Source: Calditrichota bacterium (GTDB lineage Bacteria > Calditrichota > Calditrichia > Calditrichales > Calditrichaceae). From it: a DNA stretch of 64,000 bases. The notes beneath the pieces are model-generated. The model made no database searches and was not told the origin of the DNA. It saw nothing but the letters and a program-made list of their open reading frames with translations. Positions 31,191 to 40,216 of this stretch are shown here, in pieces (within the stretch, counting starts at the first letter, position 1; each line of letters starts with the position of its first letter). Where the stretch lies: assembly GCA_024278755.1 (NCBI GenBank), contig JAJRSO010000019.1:31109-95108 (forward strand). Direction: 5' to 3'. The position numbers were made by a program, and so were the translations under genes.

Positions 31191-33740
31191 TTAAAAATTA
31201 TAATTGAATTCAACGTAATACAGATTGGTAATTTTTCGCAGCCACTGAGCGCCAAAACGTTTATCCGGGTTTTGATCTAACGTGGATTGCCAGGGTTCAA
31301 ATAATACATTTGAAACCGTTTTTTGATGTTCTCCGGTATATTTCATACGAAAGGATAAATGATGATCCAGCCGCATATAAAACGAAAGCCAGTAACGCAG
31401 CGCGCCCCGCGGGCTGTCCATTACGGCAAACTGAGTGTCTTCAAAGTTCCACAAAAAACCTTTATAGTAGGCCAGCATTCCGCTGATTTTTAAATTCTTG
31501 TTAAAATTATGAACATAATTGGCCGTCAACGCTTCACCGTCCAATACAAAATCACCAAAAACCCTGGGACGTGGATGTACCAATAGTTTGGACGAAGTAT
31601 ACATTAAATCGAGATTGTCATAATTCGAAAGCCGGGTACGTAAACGACCGCGGAACTCCAGGTTTTTATAATATAGATTGGATGTTAAATCATTTTGATC
31701 TTCGCGGGTCTGCCATTTTTGGCGCAACTGAATACCCAACGGAAAAACCGGACGGTAATCAAGGGTTCCCACTAAACGGTAATGTTTGGCGCCGTCCGCC
31801 TTACGTACCCAATTATCATACTGAAAGCGGGTTGTAAACTTTCGATTCATCTGGTAAAAAGCATCGAGGTAAAAACCCTCTTCGGCCTGGGGCTGGGGAT
31901 TGTTTTCGTACAACTGTCCGTATAACGCCGACTGCAAATAATAATAATCTTCGTAAATCGTCCCCTTATAGCGTCGGTTGTTAGAAAAGGAACGCTGGTA
32001 GGGATTATCGAAACCGACGTCATAATTGCGGTAAAGGGCCAGCACATTTAATGTGGGAAACTGAAAATAGGCCGAAAACACCATTGCCTTGGGATCATCG
32101 CCCATTTTAAATAAGCTACCGTTTTTCTGTAATTCGCCATATTCTCCCTGAAGGACAATATTGCCGATTACCGATTGAAAATCAAAACCATAGACACGGC
32201 GGTAGGATTCCGCATCGCTCCACAAACTGCTTTGAGCCCGGGCAACAGCGCCCCCGTAAGCCTGTTTGATCTCACTATCGGTGGTTACCTGGCGCCGTTC
32301 CCAGTTTTCCACCCCGTTATAATCCCTGCCGGCAATTTCATACGGATTCGGATCGAGCGGCCGGTCATAAAGACTTTCGTAAAAACTAACGCCGAAAAAT
32401 GTCCCCGGTAAAAAATCGTACTGCAGATGGCCGCCGTAAGTCATTTCGTTTACCGAATTCAGCCAGCTTAAATCCAGCCCATTTGCACCGCGCAGAGAAT
32501 CGTCCAGCGCATAGTTAAAACGCTGATCCAAAACAATTAACTGATTAAAGCCGGCTTTTGTGGTATTGGAATAATTATAGCGGTTGATAATAGCGTCACG
32601 GGAGTCATAGGATAAAAACCCCAGAGCGCTGAAATTTTTATATCCGGCCTCGGCGGCAATACCGCGCAGCGTATATTCGCGGGTTCGTGAATTATCACCG
32701 GAAAGACCGGTAAATCGTTTGCGGAATCCGTAACCGGATTTTCGTGGCGTAAAGAAATCGGTGTTTTCCATAATAACACCCTGTCCAAACGTCACTTTAT
32801 AGTTTCCGAGAAATAATTTCCGCAAAACAAAATCACCGAATTGCTGGTTTTCGATGCCGATATAAAACTTAGCGTCCGGTATTTTTATCCCCGATTCATT
32901 CACATATTGCACCGGTTCATTGAGATTGCGCGTATACGAAATCCCCGCTTTAATGTCTTTTCCATAGGATAAGCGCATTTTTGAATACATGTTGGGCATC
33001 ATGTTGTAGCCGGAAACATAACGCCCCGAAACGGCAGACAATCCCGCTTCTGTCGTTTGCGCTCCCGCATCCGCCATAAAAGGCGTGTTGTCCATTCGTG
33101 TTAAAATACTGCCGTGCAACCCGGACGGGGTTGTGTCTTTATAATCCAGAAAATAGCGCGCTGTTCGATAGGCGTAATTAGACAAACCGGGCGTACGGCG
33201 AAGATCCCGCTGATCGCGGATCCAATGGACCTCATTACGGTAGCTTAGAATCGCCGCGGCGTCAACGGGCGAAACATTTTGCAGATTAACCAGCTGATCG
33301 TAGCGCGCGGTATTAACATTCATCGGATCAAGCGCCTTTTCTACCCATAAATCGATAAAGGCGTCGTTTATACCTTCACCGGAACTCCAACGGTCTAACC
33401 GGAAATAAATCTGTTCTATTTTTTCTTGAATGGTGTTCAGCGGAGCAAAGGGTTCGATGCGCACCAGCGGTTTAATCTTTTCGAATAAGGGTTGGTCGAT
33501 ACCTTCTATTTTAAGCAAATCGTACACGCTTTTTAGGTAGCCGCGGTAGATGATTCGCTCGTATATTTTTTGTGCAACCGTTTCGCTGACAGGCAATTGC
33601 CTGATTTGCCGAAGACTGGCGGTATTGATGTTTAGCTGGTTTTCCGGTGTGTAATTTTGCGCGGCGGCATTGAACAGCAGCGCAAATAAAACAAGCGGAA
33701 ATATCAAAATCTTAATGTTCATACGTTTTCTGTTCATCAT
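31191..33740 (-). CDS. Helix-hairpin-helix domains fused to an outer-membrane barrel
   Basis: 849 residues. A signal peptide sits near residues 10-28. Two helix-hairpin-helix regions follow. The first (about 33-95) has NINTASLRQIRQLPVSETVAQKI, closely like the ComEA DNA-binding repeat. The second (about 135-195) has MNVNTARYDQLVNLQNVSPVDAAAIL. From about residue 210 the protein is a long series of amphipathic, Tyr/Phe/Asn-rich strands ending in YVEFNYNF, the pattern of a large outer-membrane barrel with a C-terminal aromatic residue. The start codons ATG-ATG overlap the upstream stop as ATGA. DNA binding at the cell surface is inferred from HHH domains; the family has no proven function that I know. 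Confidence 0.8.
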   Translation of the reverse strand: MMNRKRMNIKILIFPLVLFALLFNAAAQNYTPENQLNINTASLRQIRQLPVSETVAQKIYERIIYRGYLKSVYDLLKIEGIDQPLFEKIKPLVRIEPFAPLNTIQEKIEQIYFRLDRWSSGEGINDAFIDLWVEKALDPMNVNTARYDQLVNLQNVSPVDAAAILSYRNEVHWIRDQRDLRRTPGLSNYAYRTARYFLDYKDTTPSGLHGSILTRMDNTPFMADAGAQTTEAGLSAVSGRYVSGYNMMPNMYSKMRLSYGKDIKAGISYTRNLNEPVQYVNESGIKIPDAKFYIGIENQQFGDFVLRKLFLGNYKVTFGQGVIMENTDFFTPRKSGYGFRKRFTGLSGDNSRTREYTLRGIAAEAGYKNFSALGFLSYDSRDAIINRYNYSNTTKAGFNQLIVLDQRFNYALDDSLRGANGLDLSWLNSVNEMTYGGHLQYDFLPGTFFGVSFYESLYDRPLDPNPYEIAGRDYNGVENWERRQVTTDSEIKQAYGGAVARAQSSLWSDAESYRRVYGFDFQSVIGNIVLQGEYGELQKNGSLFKMGDDPKAMVFSAYFQFPTLNVLALYRNYDVGFDNPYQRSFSNNRRYKGTIYEDYYYLQSALYGQLYENNPQPQAEEGFYLDAFYQMNRKFTTRFQYDNWVRKADGAKHYRLVGTLDYRPVFPLGIQLRQKWQTREDQNDLTSNLYYKNLEFRGRLRTRLSNYDNLDLMYTSSKLLVHPRPRVFGDFVLDGEALTANYVHNFNKNLKISGMLAYYKGFLWNFEDTQFAVMDSPRGALRYWLSFYMRLDHHLSFRMKYTGEHQKTVSNVLFEPWQSTLDQNPDKRFGAQWLRKITNLYYVEFNYNF

Positions 33741-34609
33741 AAATTAAACTCGTAGGTCAGACCAAATTTGTGTGTTTCCGGTAAAACCGGATGATTGTTA
33801 AATGAATAATCCAGATGAATACCGTTGTAATTAATTCCAAATCCCGCCGAAAAGCGGTTGGGTTAGGTGCTGGCGCCCACACGAAGCGCAAGCCAATGCA
33901 CCGGTAAGTATTCCAGCCCGCCATGCAATTCCATATTAAATCCGACCGTTTTATCGAAAGAAATTGAGGTAATTAATCCGCTGACCGGACGGTAGGCCGC
34001 TCCAATTACCAGCCGCTGCGGCAGATCATGTTTTACATCTGCTCCGAGAACCGGCGCATTCAGATTATAAACATACACGCCGATATAGGTACGTTCATAC
34101 AATGAGGCCTGCAAACCTGCGTCCAGCCCAAATGTCCCGGCAGAGCCTAAATCGATTCCTCCGGTAGATTCACCAAGACTCAAATGGTAATATTTTAAAT
34201 TATAACCGAATGAGAGGCTGGTATGCATATCCTTAAGCAGATAAAATCCGTGCGAGACGGCGGCGGTTATTTCCGAAGAAAGAGATTCTCCTTTATAGGA
34301 AACGCCGTAATTTTCGAAGGCTACGCTGATGGTTCCGTATTTTCCCGGAAGCGGTAATGCCGCGGCCAGAAAGGCGTCCGTAAAAAAAGCCTGGTTAAAG
34401 GGGCGCTGCACAGCGGTGGCCACCTGATAGGAACTCAGCGCAGCCAAACCGGCCGGATTGTAATAGGAAGACCACACATCATTGGCCGCGGCCACATAGG
34501 CGTCGCTCATTCCCGTAGCCCGGGCCGAAGGATAGCGGCTATCAAAGACGCCAGCCTGCAATAGAGATGTTAACAGAAGAGCGCTTAATATTATATTACT
34601 AATTTTCAT
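33737..34609 (-). CDS. PorV/PorQ-like outer-membrane protein, interrupted by in-frame TAA
   Basis: The frame from 34609 first stops at a TAA at 33865-33863 (248 residues). Sequence in the same frame continues with typical family ending: after GLEYLPVHWLALRVGAST comes PNRFSAGFGINYNG, HLDYSFNNHPVL, ETHKFGLTYEFNL. The true terminus is a TGA at 33739-33737, which overlaps the next ATG as ATGA. The continuation and the coupling show the ancestral protein had about 290 residues. It has a signal peptide (1-19) and the motif SARATGMSDAYVAAANDVWSSYYNPAGLA, as in PorV, a protein that helps surface attachment of type IX cargo. The lost codon was probably Gln (CAA to TAA). Confidence 0.8.
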
Positions 34610-34634
34610 TCCTAATCCTTTATATAAATCTAAT

Positions 34635-37538
34635 CTATTTTAAAACCGTGCCAACTACAATCGGCGCCATTTTTACGGTTCGTTTGCCTGTGTCGTTATT
34701 AATAATTTCGAGATGGCAAAGATAAGAACCCAGCGGTACATATTCCCCCAGCTCATCCAGACCGTTCCATTCTCTCACTTCTGTTATGGGCAATGCGTTT
34801 CCGTCTTTAAGCGTAGTGACCAGGCGCCCCCCAAGATCAAAGATTCGCAACGTAATGTGTGCATTTCCTGCGCCTGCGCTAAATTCAATTTTTATGGTTT
34901 CCCCACGATCCGGAACGAACGGTTTTGCCTCAACGGATAAAGACGCGGAGGAACCGTCAAATTGCGGTAAAAATATATCTTCCGCATAACCCAGAAGAAT
35001 CTGGCCGGTACTATTGTAAACACTCACGGCCCCGCGAATAGTTACCAGGTCGTCTTTTGCAAATCCGGACAGATCGATTCCGGCCGTATCCCAAACCCGC
35101 ACCGTAACCGGCCCGCTTCCGTCATCAACCGTGATATTTGTTCCACCGCCGGCGTATCCGATATCGGTAATGCCGCCTGTGATTTCAATAAAACTTCCTT
35201 CATATAAAATGCCGGAGGCTTCGGCTGTCGAAAGTTTACGGATACCCGGAATGGCGGCTCCTGTTTTTAAAACGGTAACCGTATAATTTTTAATTTCCAA
35301 CACACCTCTGTATTCATCCAGTTCACCCTGAATGATTATCAAATTACCCCGGCGGATATTCGGATCGTCAGCATCGTAGCTAAAAATATTGATGCCGTAA
35401 CCGGACTCATCCTGCATATAGGCCGAGACCCTTGTATCGCTTAGAACGCCGGCGCCAATGGTAACGACACCCCGCACGGTTACGGAAGCGCCCGTACTTT
35501 TCGTGCGGGCTTCTTCGATGGAAATATAGGGAATGGTGGTTCCGGCGCCTGTTAACACAACCGGTGACTGCTCAATAGCCGTTAAACTACCACCCGGCGA
35601 TGCCGTACGTACACCAAAAGTTGAAACCGCATCTCCCGATGGGGCTGTTAAATTACGTACGGTCAGCGTACCGCTTTCTTCTGCGGTAAACAGCAACCCG
35701 CTCAGCAAAATCACCTTTCCGTTTATCTGAGAGACAGCATCCGAAAAAGCGCCGGAAACGTCCATATCGCCTGCCGTACCGCTCCACTGCCAATCCGCTG
35801 GGACGGTCAGTTCTACCTGTTCGATGGTATCCTGCCCGCTTAAAGTAAATACAAAATCAAGATGTGCCAGATCCGAAATTCCGACGCTGTCCGGTGTAAC
35901 CGTCACCGTGCCTTGGCCGTCCGAGCTGCCGCTAAAGGTGGCTTTAAACAGGTCTTCCTGATAAGCGGCCAATAGCTGTGGAGTGCCGTTGTATTGATCG
36001 ATTACCGCCCGGACTCCGAGCGTATCGCCAATGGCAAATGCCGAAAAATTTAATCCGCTCGTATCCCAGATACGGATTGTAATATCGCCCGAACCATCAT
36101 TTATAGTAATATTTGTGCCTCCGCCGATTCCGGTGGCCAGGTCCGAAATAATGCCGGCGGTTTCGATAAACGTTCCTTCGTTATCCAAATCGGCTGCCTG
36201 CAGGGTGCTGATTTTTTCCACACCCGGAATCGGATTTCCCGTTGACAATACTTCAATTGTAAAATTTTCAATTTGGGTTGTACCGTTATATTCGCCAACC
36301 GTACCGCTAATTCGTACCAGATTTCCACGAGTCAGTTCGCTATGTACGGCATTGAAATCAAAAATATTTATTCCGCGACCGGAAGCATCCTGCACATAAG
36401 CGTCCGTACGCGTATCTATCGTAATTCCGGCGCCAATGGAAACAACCGCCTCAATTTCTACGCTTTGTCCGTCATATGCGGCAAAATTATTTTGAATTTC
36501 GGCAATGGTTACCAATGTGGCCGGCGCTTTTACCTGTATCGCCGGTGAACCGGCAATATTTTTTAGCGTACCGCTCGATTCGGCCGTTTTAACGACAAAT
36601 GTAGAGGTCGTTCCGGTAGAAGGAGCGGTCATATTGTTTAAGGTCATCGTGCCATCTGCCGCATCGGTGAGCACGGCATTCTCAATCAGCAGCGTATCAC
36701 CATTCACTGAAACGGTTGCCGACGTAAAGGGCGTTCCGCTTAAAACTGCCGCCGCCGAAGTTCCGGACCAGGTCCAATCTGCCGGAACAGTGAGTTGAAT
36801 TGTGGTTAGCGTAAAGCCGGCTACACCGCTAAAAGTAAACTGTAAGCTTACTGTGGTATCAACAGAAACCATTGCCGGATCGACAACCACAGACCCTTTA
36901 CCGTCACCCGTTGCCGGACCGCCGCCGTCAAAGGTGTGCTGCCCCAGGTCTGCAAAATAGTTTTGGTTATGAACCACCCATTCGCTATCGCCTGTATTTG
37001 TTCCGGCCGATGCCGCCCAGGTTGTATTCCCGGATGAAACAGAACTTTTGCGGATAAGCGTATGATCTTTTGTAGCTGTGCTCACTCCGGCAACATCCCA
37101 GCCGTCACCCGGGTTTTCGGTAGGAACGCCGATAACATCAATTATCGTCCAGTTAAAACCGCTGTCGGTGGTTTTTTCGAGACTGCGGGCGTCATTTCCA
37201 TTAAAATGTACAACGCTGGGATAGGATAAAACTTCGTCGGCATTAGTGGTGCTAAACAAAGCGCCATCCACCTCGTCGGTAATAATAACCCAAACATCGC
37301 CGTTTGCTATTTTTGCTCCGGCCGGGAACGTATGAAAATACGCCCAGTCTCCGCCATTGGCAGATTGCCCGATACGGTAGTTGGATAAATCCACTTCCGC
37401 GCCGGTGCCATTGAATATTTCAATTCCTTTATTGTTGCTACTGCCTTCGATATATTCCGAAAAGAATAAATCCGCTGCCTGTGAAAAGAGAAAAAGAGGC
37501 ATCATTAAAATAAGAAAAAAGATGTTTTTTAATCTCAT
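34635..37538 (-). CDS. Secreted lamin-tail / duplicated OB-fold protein, first gene of the surface operon
   Basis: 967 residues. Signal peptide about 1-20. A lamin-tail domain (about 22-205) opens with DLFFSEYIEGSSNNKGIEIFN, a domain common in extracellular nucleases such as ExeM. Two copies of a module of about 320 residues follow. Each begins with a beta-sandwich repeat (VPADWTWSG and VPADWQWSG) and continues with OB-fold-like segments (AYVQDASGRGINIF / AYMQDESGYGINIF; TNITINDGSGDITIRIWDT / TNITVDDGSGPVTVRVWDT). The last about 90 residues are a FlgD-like beta domain (LRIFDLGGRLVTTL...EWNGLDELG) that replaces the usual type IX tail. No endonuclease/exonuclease catalytic domain is present. 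It is likely a DNA-binding or scaffold surface protein; function inferred. Confidence 0.8.
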   Translation of the reverse strand: MRLKNIFFLILMMPLFLFSQAADLFFSEYIEGSSNNKGIEIFNGTGAEVDLSNYRIGQSANGGDWAYFHTFPAGAKIANGDVWVIITDEVDGALFSTTNADEVLSYPSVVHFNGNDARSLEKTTDSGFNWTIIDVIGVPTENPGDGWDVAGVSTATKDHTLIRKSSVSSGNTTWAASAGTNTGDSEWVVHNQNYFADLGQHTFDGGGPATGDGKGSVVVDPAMVSVDTTVSLQFTFSGVAGFTLTTIQLTVPADWTWSGTSAAAVLSGTPFTSATVSVNGDTLLIENAVLTDAADGTMTLNNMTAPSTGTTSTFVVKTAESSGTLKNIAGSPAIQVKAPATLVTIAEIQNNFAAYDGQSVEIEAVVSIGAGITIDTRTDAYVQDASGRGINIFDFNAVHSELTRGNLVRISGTVGEYNGTTQIENFTIEVLSTGNPIPGVEKISTLQAADLDNEGTFIETAGIISDLATGIGGGTNITINDGSGDITIRIWDTSGLNFSAFAIGDTLGVRAVIDQYNGTPQLLAAYQEDLFKATFSGSSDGQGTVTVTPDSVGISDLAHLDFVFTLSGQDTIEQVELTVPADWQWSGTAGDMDVSGAFSDAVSQINGKVILLSGLLFTAEESGTLTVRNLTAPSGDAVSTFGVRTASPGGSLTAIEQSPVVLTGAGTTIPYISIEEARTKSTGASVTVRGVVTIGAGVLSDTRVSAYMQDESGYGINIFSYDADDPNIRRGNLIIIQGELDEYRGVLEIKNYTVTVLKTGAAIPGIRKLSTAEASGILYEGSFIEITGGITDIGYAGGGTNITVDDGSGPVTVRVWDTAGIDLSGFAKDDLVTIRGAVSVYNSTGQILLGYAEDIFLPQFDGSSASLSVEAKPFVPDRGETIKIEFSAGAGNAHITLRIFDLGGRLVTTLKDGNALPITEVREWNGLDELGEYVPLGSYLCHLEIINNDTGKRTVKMAPIVVGTVLK

Positions 37539-37636
37539 AAAACCTTCCTGTCTGCGTCCAAAATTAAACGTGGAGGAGAATATACAAAGAAACCGGACGG
37601 ATTAAAAATAATTACGACTTACAAATTGGGAATTAG

Positions 37637-37666
37637 GCTTCGACAAGCTCAGCCATCGGGAGTTGG
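37637..37666. repeat. Short dispersed-type intergenic sequence
   Basis: GGCTTCGACAAGCTCAGCC followed by ATCGGGAG lies between two genes. I recognise this phrase as a type widely dispersed in the intergenic regions of FCB-group genomes. Only one copy is in the window, so dispersal cannot be shown here. The rest of 37539-37708 shows nothing. Confidence 0.35.
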
Positions 37667-37708
37667 AAAAAAATTTTGTGGTTTTGGCTTAAGGTCAAGT
37701 GAATTCCG

Positions 37709-38761
37709 TTATTTTTGCAGGAGGAACCAGTCGACCAGTTTCTCGGCCAGCGGCCGCACGCCCGGCGCATTTCGGTTGCTTAAAACAATTACGGTAAAAT
37801 GATCCTCCGGGAAGCGCTGAATCACATTTCGAAAACCGCTGGTGGAACCGGTGTGATGGACGCGTTTATGCCCTTTGTATGTGTCGATGCGCCAGCCGAA
37901 ACCATAGTTCTCTTTAAACGGCGTAAAGGCTTTTTTAAGCATTTCGGCAGAAACCAGTTTGTTTGTATACAATGCCCGATCCCATTTTAACAAATCATTC
38001 AGGTTGGAATAAATGCCGCCGTCGCCCAAAACCGCGCTGTAAGCGCTCTGGTCGCTGTTAAAAACGCCGGAATCGGTAACGGCGTAACCCAACGCCCGGT
38101 TCGCCACGGTGGAGGTCCCCTTTTCATAGGCGACCGTATTTTCCATTTGCAGCGGTTGAAAAATATGCTCCTTCAGATAAGCGGCAAATGTTTGTTTTGA
38201 AATCGTTTCTACAATCATTGCCAAAACGGCATAACCGGTATTGCTGTAACGGTAGGCTGTTCCCGGTTCGAAGTAGGTGGAATCCTGACGTTTCATTAGT
38301 TCCAACACGTCTTTGTCCAAAACCTGAATCTTAACCGTGTCCGGAATTATATCTTCGTAGGCTGGCAAGCCGGAGGTATGCTGTAAAATATTTTGGATAG
38401 AGATGTTTTTTCCGTAAGCGGGAAAATTGGGAAATATTTCGGTAAGCCGTGTATCGAAATTTAGTTTTCCCCGCTCGATTAATTGCAGAATACACATGGC
38501 CGTAAACTGTTTGGTCACGGAGGCAAGGCGGAAATTTGTTTGCGCCGTAACCGGTATTTTGTGTTCCAGATCCGCCTGCCCGAACGTTTTGGCAAAGAGC
38601 GGTTTTCCGTCTTTAATAATAAGCGCCGCCGCGCCCGGAATATTACTACCGGAATACGGTTTAAACAATTCATCCGTTTTTTCTTCGGCTGTTTTAGAGC
38701 AGGCGATTATAAACAAAAAAATGATTAGGAATATGCTGATTTGTCTGCTTATTTTGTTCAT
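37709..38761 (-). CDS. Serine hydrolase of the beta-lactamase / penicillin-binding-protein-like family, lipoprotein
   Basis: 350 residues. An N-terminal lipoprotein signal ends in LFIIACS, giving a lipidated Cys at about residue 21. The class C-type active site is complete: SVTK (SxxK, in RLASVTKQFTA), YSN (in AYRYSNTGYAVLA) and HTG (in VHHTGSTSGF). Such proteins are usually D-amino-acid peptidases or esterases (EstB/AmpH-like) rather than antibiotic resistance enzymes. It lies 72 bases downstream of gatD on the same strand and may be the last gene of that unit. Its substrate is unknown. Confidence 0.9.
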   Translation of the reverse strand: MNKISRQISIFLIIFLFIIACSKTAEEKTDELFKPYSGSNIPGAAALIIKDGKPLFAKTFGQADLEHKIPVTAQTNFRLASVTKQFTAMCILQLIERGKLNFDTRLTEIFPNFPAYGKNISIQNILQHTSGLPAYEDIIPDTVKIQVLDKDVLELMKRQDSTYFEPGTAYRYSNTGYAVLAMIVETISKQTFAAYLKEHIFQPLQMENTVAYEKGTSTVANRALGYAVTDSGVFNSDQSAYSAVLGDGGIYSNLNDLLKWDRALYTNKLVSAEMLKKAFTPFKENYGFGWRIDTYKGHKRVHHTGSTSGFRNVIQRFPEDHFTVIVLSNRNAPGVRPLAEKLVDWFLLQK

Positions 38762-38833
38762 GTTTTTATCCGGTTGTAAGTGATTGTGCCCCCCTTCTAA
38801 CCATTATTATTTTAGAGGGAAACGCGCCCTTTA

Positions 38834-40216
38834 TTAGCGTTTAATCGTTCGTAAAAATTCTTCCACTTCCGGAATACCGCCCTGATAAATCAGATACCCG
38901 TTGTACGGCTCCCGTTCGGTAATTTCACCGGCTATGGGCGTTAACATAATCTTTTTTACTTTATCCAAATCATCCGTCTGCCCCAGCGCCCAACACAACT
39001 TAACATAAGCCACCTCCGGCAGCATATTGGCGCCGGGAATAACACCCAATTCCATCAGACGCCGGCCGGTTTCATACACATACATCTGCACATAGCCCCA
39101 CAGGGTTTGTACGGTCATATACACCGCAACTCCTTTTTTCTGCGCCCGTTCCAGGGCTTTGTAAACCGGCTTGTTCACATGCCCCAGGCCGGTTCCGGCA
39201 ATGACGATGCCGCGGTAACCGTTATCAATCAGCGAATCAATAATATCCGGTTGCATATTGGGATAGTAATAGACAATGGATACTTTTTCTTCGAACGCGG
39301 TATTTATCTTAACCCTTCTGTCGTTCCGTCTCTTTTTATAGTCACTTCGCAGGGGGGTGATTTTTTCACGATCGACCATGGCCAACGGAATATCCCCGAT
39401 GGTGCGGAAGGTAGAACGGTAACTGGAGTGCATTTTCCGCACCCGTGTACCACGGTGTAAAAGTCCGTACTGATCGGACGTCGGGCCAAACATAGATACC
39501 ACCACCTCGGCAATATCGCTTTTGCCGGCCGTGTTAACCGCGTGAATCAGATTGAGCGCCGCATCGGAGGAGGGCCGGTCGGAAGAACGCTGCGATCCCA
39601 CCATCACGATGGGAACCGGGGAATCCTGTACCATAAACGAGAGAATCGCCGCCGTATGATGCATCACGTCCGTGCCGTGACCAATGACGATTCCGTCTGT
39701 CCCGGCTTCGATAGCTTCGCCGATTGCTTCCGCCAAACGGATCCATTGTTCGGGGCCCATATTTTCGCTGAAAACGCCAAACAGTTTTTCGGTGGTTAAA
39801 TTACAATAATCGGCCAGTTCCGGAACCGACCCGTATAATTCGCCGGGCGAAAAAGCCGGAATCACCGCGCCTGTACGGTAGTCGAGACGGCTGGCGATGG
39901 TGCCGCCCGTGCCCAATAGTTTGATGTTTGGTTTTTTAGGATCGGTGGGAAATTCCTTTTCCGGGATTTTATAGATCGCTTCCTTGTAACTCTGTTCTTC
40001 AATTGTTTCAACCGTATCGGAAAGGATGCCGATATTGTAGCCGTTGGCCAGTTTTAACACAATATGTTTGGCGTCGGATGTTTCGGAGCGCGGAAGAATA
40101 GTGCCTTCAAAATGGCCGCGGGTCGTGCGCATCTTTACTTCGCTCCAAACACGAACCTTGTGTTCAATCAAAACCTTTTTTGCCGGATCGCGGTAGCCCT
40201 TATAATCATCATTCAT
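38834..40216 (-). CDS. gatD: Glutamyl-tRNA(Gln) amidotransferase subunit D
   Basis: Type I asparaginase-like subunit that releases ammonia from Gln or Asn and channels it to GatE, which amidates Glu-tRNA(Gln). The N-terminal SH3-like domain of about 85 residues (KVRVWSEVKMRTTRGHFEGTILPR) is diagnostic for GatD and absent from asparaginases. The catalytic core has GTGGTIASRLDYRTGAV (Thr), HGTDVMHHTAA (Thr-Asp) and downstream Lys. Start 40216 is chosen because GGAAGGGGG lies just upstream; it overlaps gatE by eight bases. An alternative ATG at 40234 exists. 460 residues. GatD is regarded as archaeal, so its presence in this bacterial context is notable. Confidence 0.93.
   Translation of the reverse strand: MNDDYKGYRDPAKKVLIEHKVRVWSEVKMRTTRGHFEGTILPRSETSDAKHIVLKLANGYNIGILSDTVETIEEQSYKEAIYKIPEKEFPTDPKKPNIKLLGTGGTIASRLDYRTGAVIPAFSPGELYGSVPELADYCNLTTEKLFGVFSENMGPEQWIRLAEAIGEAIEAGTDGIVIGHGTDVMHHTAAILSFMVQDSPVPIVMVGSQRSSDRPSSDAALNLIHAVNTAGKSDIAEVVVSMFGPTSDQYGLLHRGTRVRKMHSSYRSTFRTIGDIPLAMVDREKITPLRSDYKKRRNDRRVKINTAFEEKVSIVYYYPNMQPDIIDSLIDNGYRGIVIAGTGLGHVNKPVYKALERAQKKGVAVYMTVQTLWGYVQMYVYETGRRLMELGVIPGANMLPEVAYVKLCWALGQTDDLDKVKKIMLTPIAGEITEREPYNGYLIYQGGIPEVEEFLRTIKR

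Noticed and set aside
37709..38761. Antibiotic-resistance beta-lactamase
   Set aside because: Class C-type motifs are shared with many peptidases and esterases; a lipoprotein signal and the gene context give no support for resistance.
38834..40216. Plain L-asparaginase instead of GatD
   Set aside because: The N-terminal SH3-like domain and the overlap with gatE identify it as GatD.
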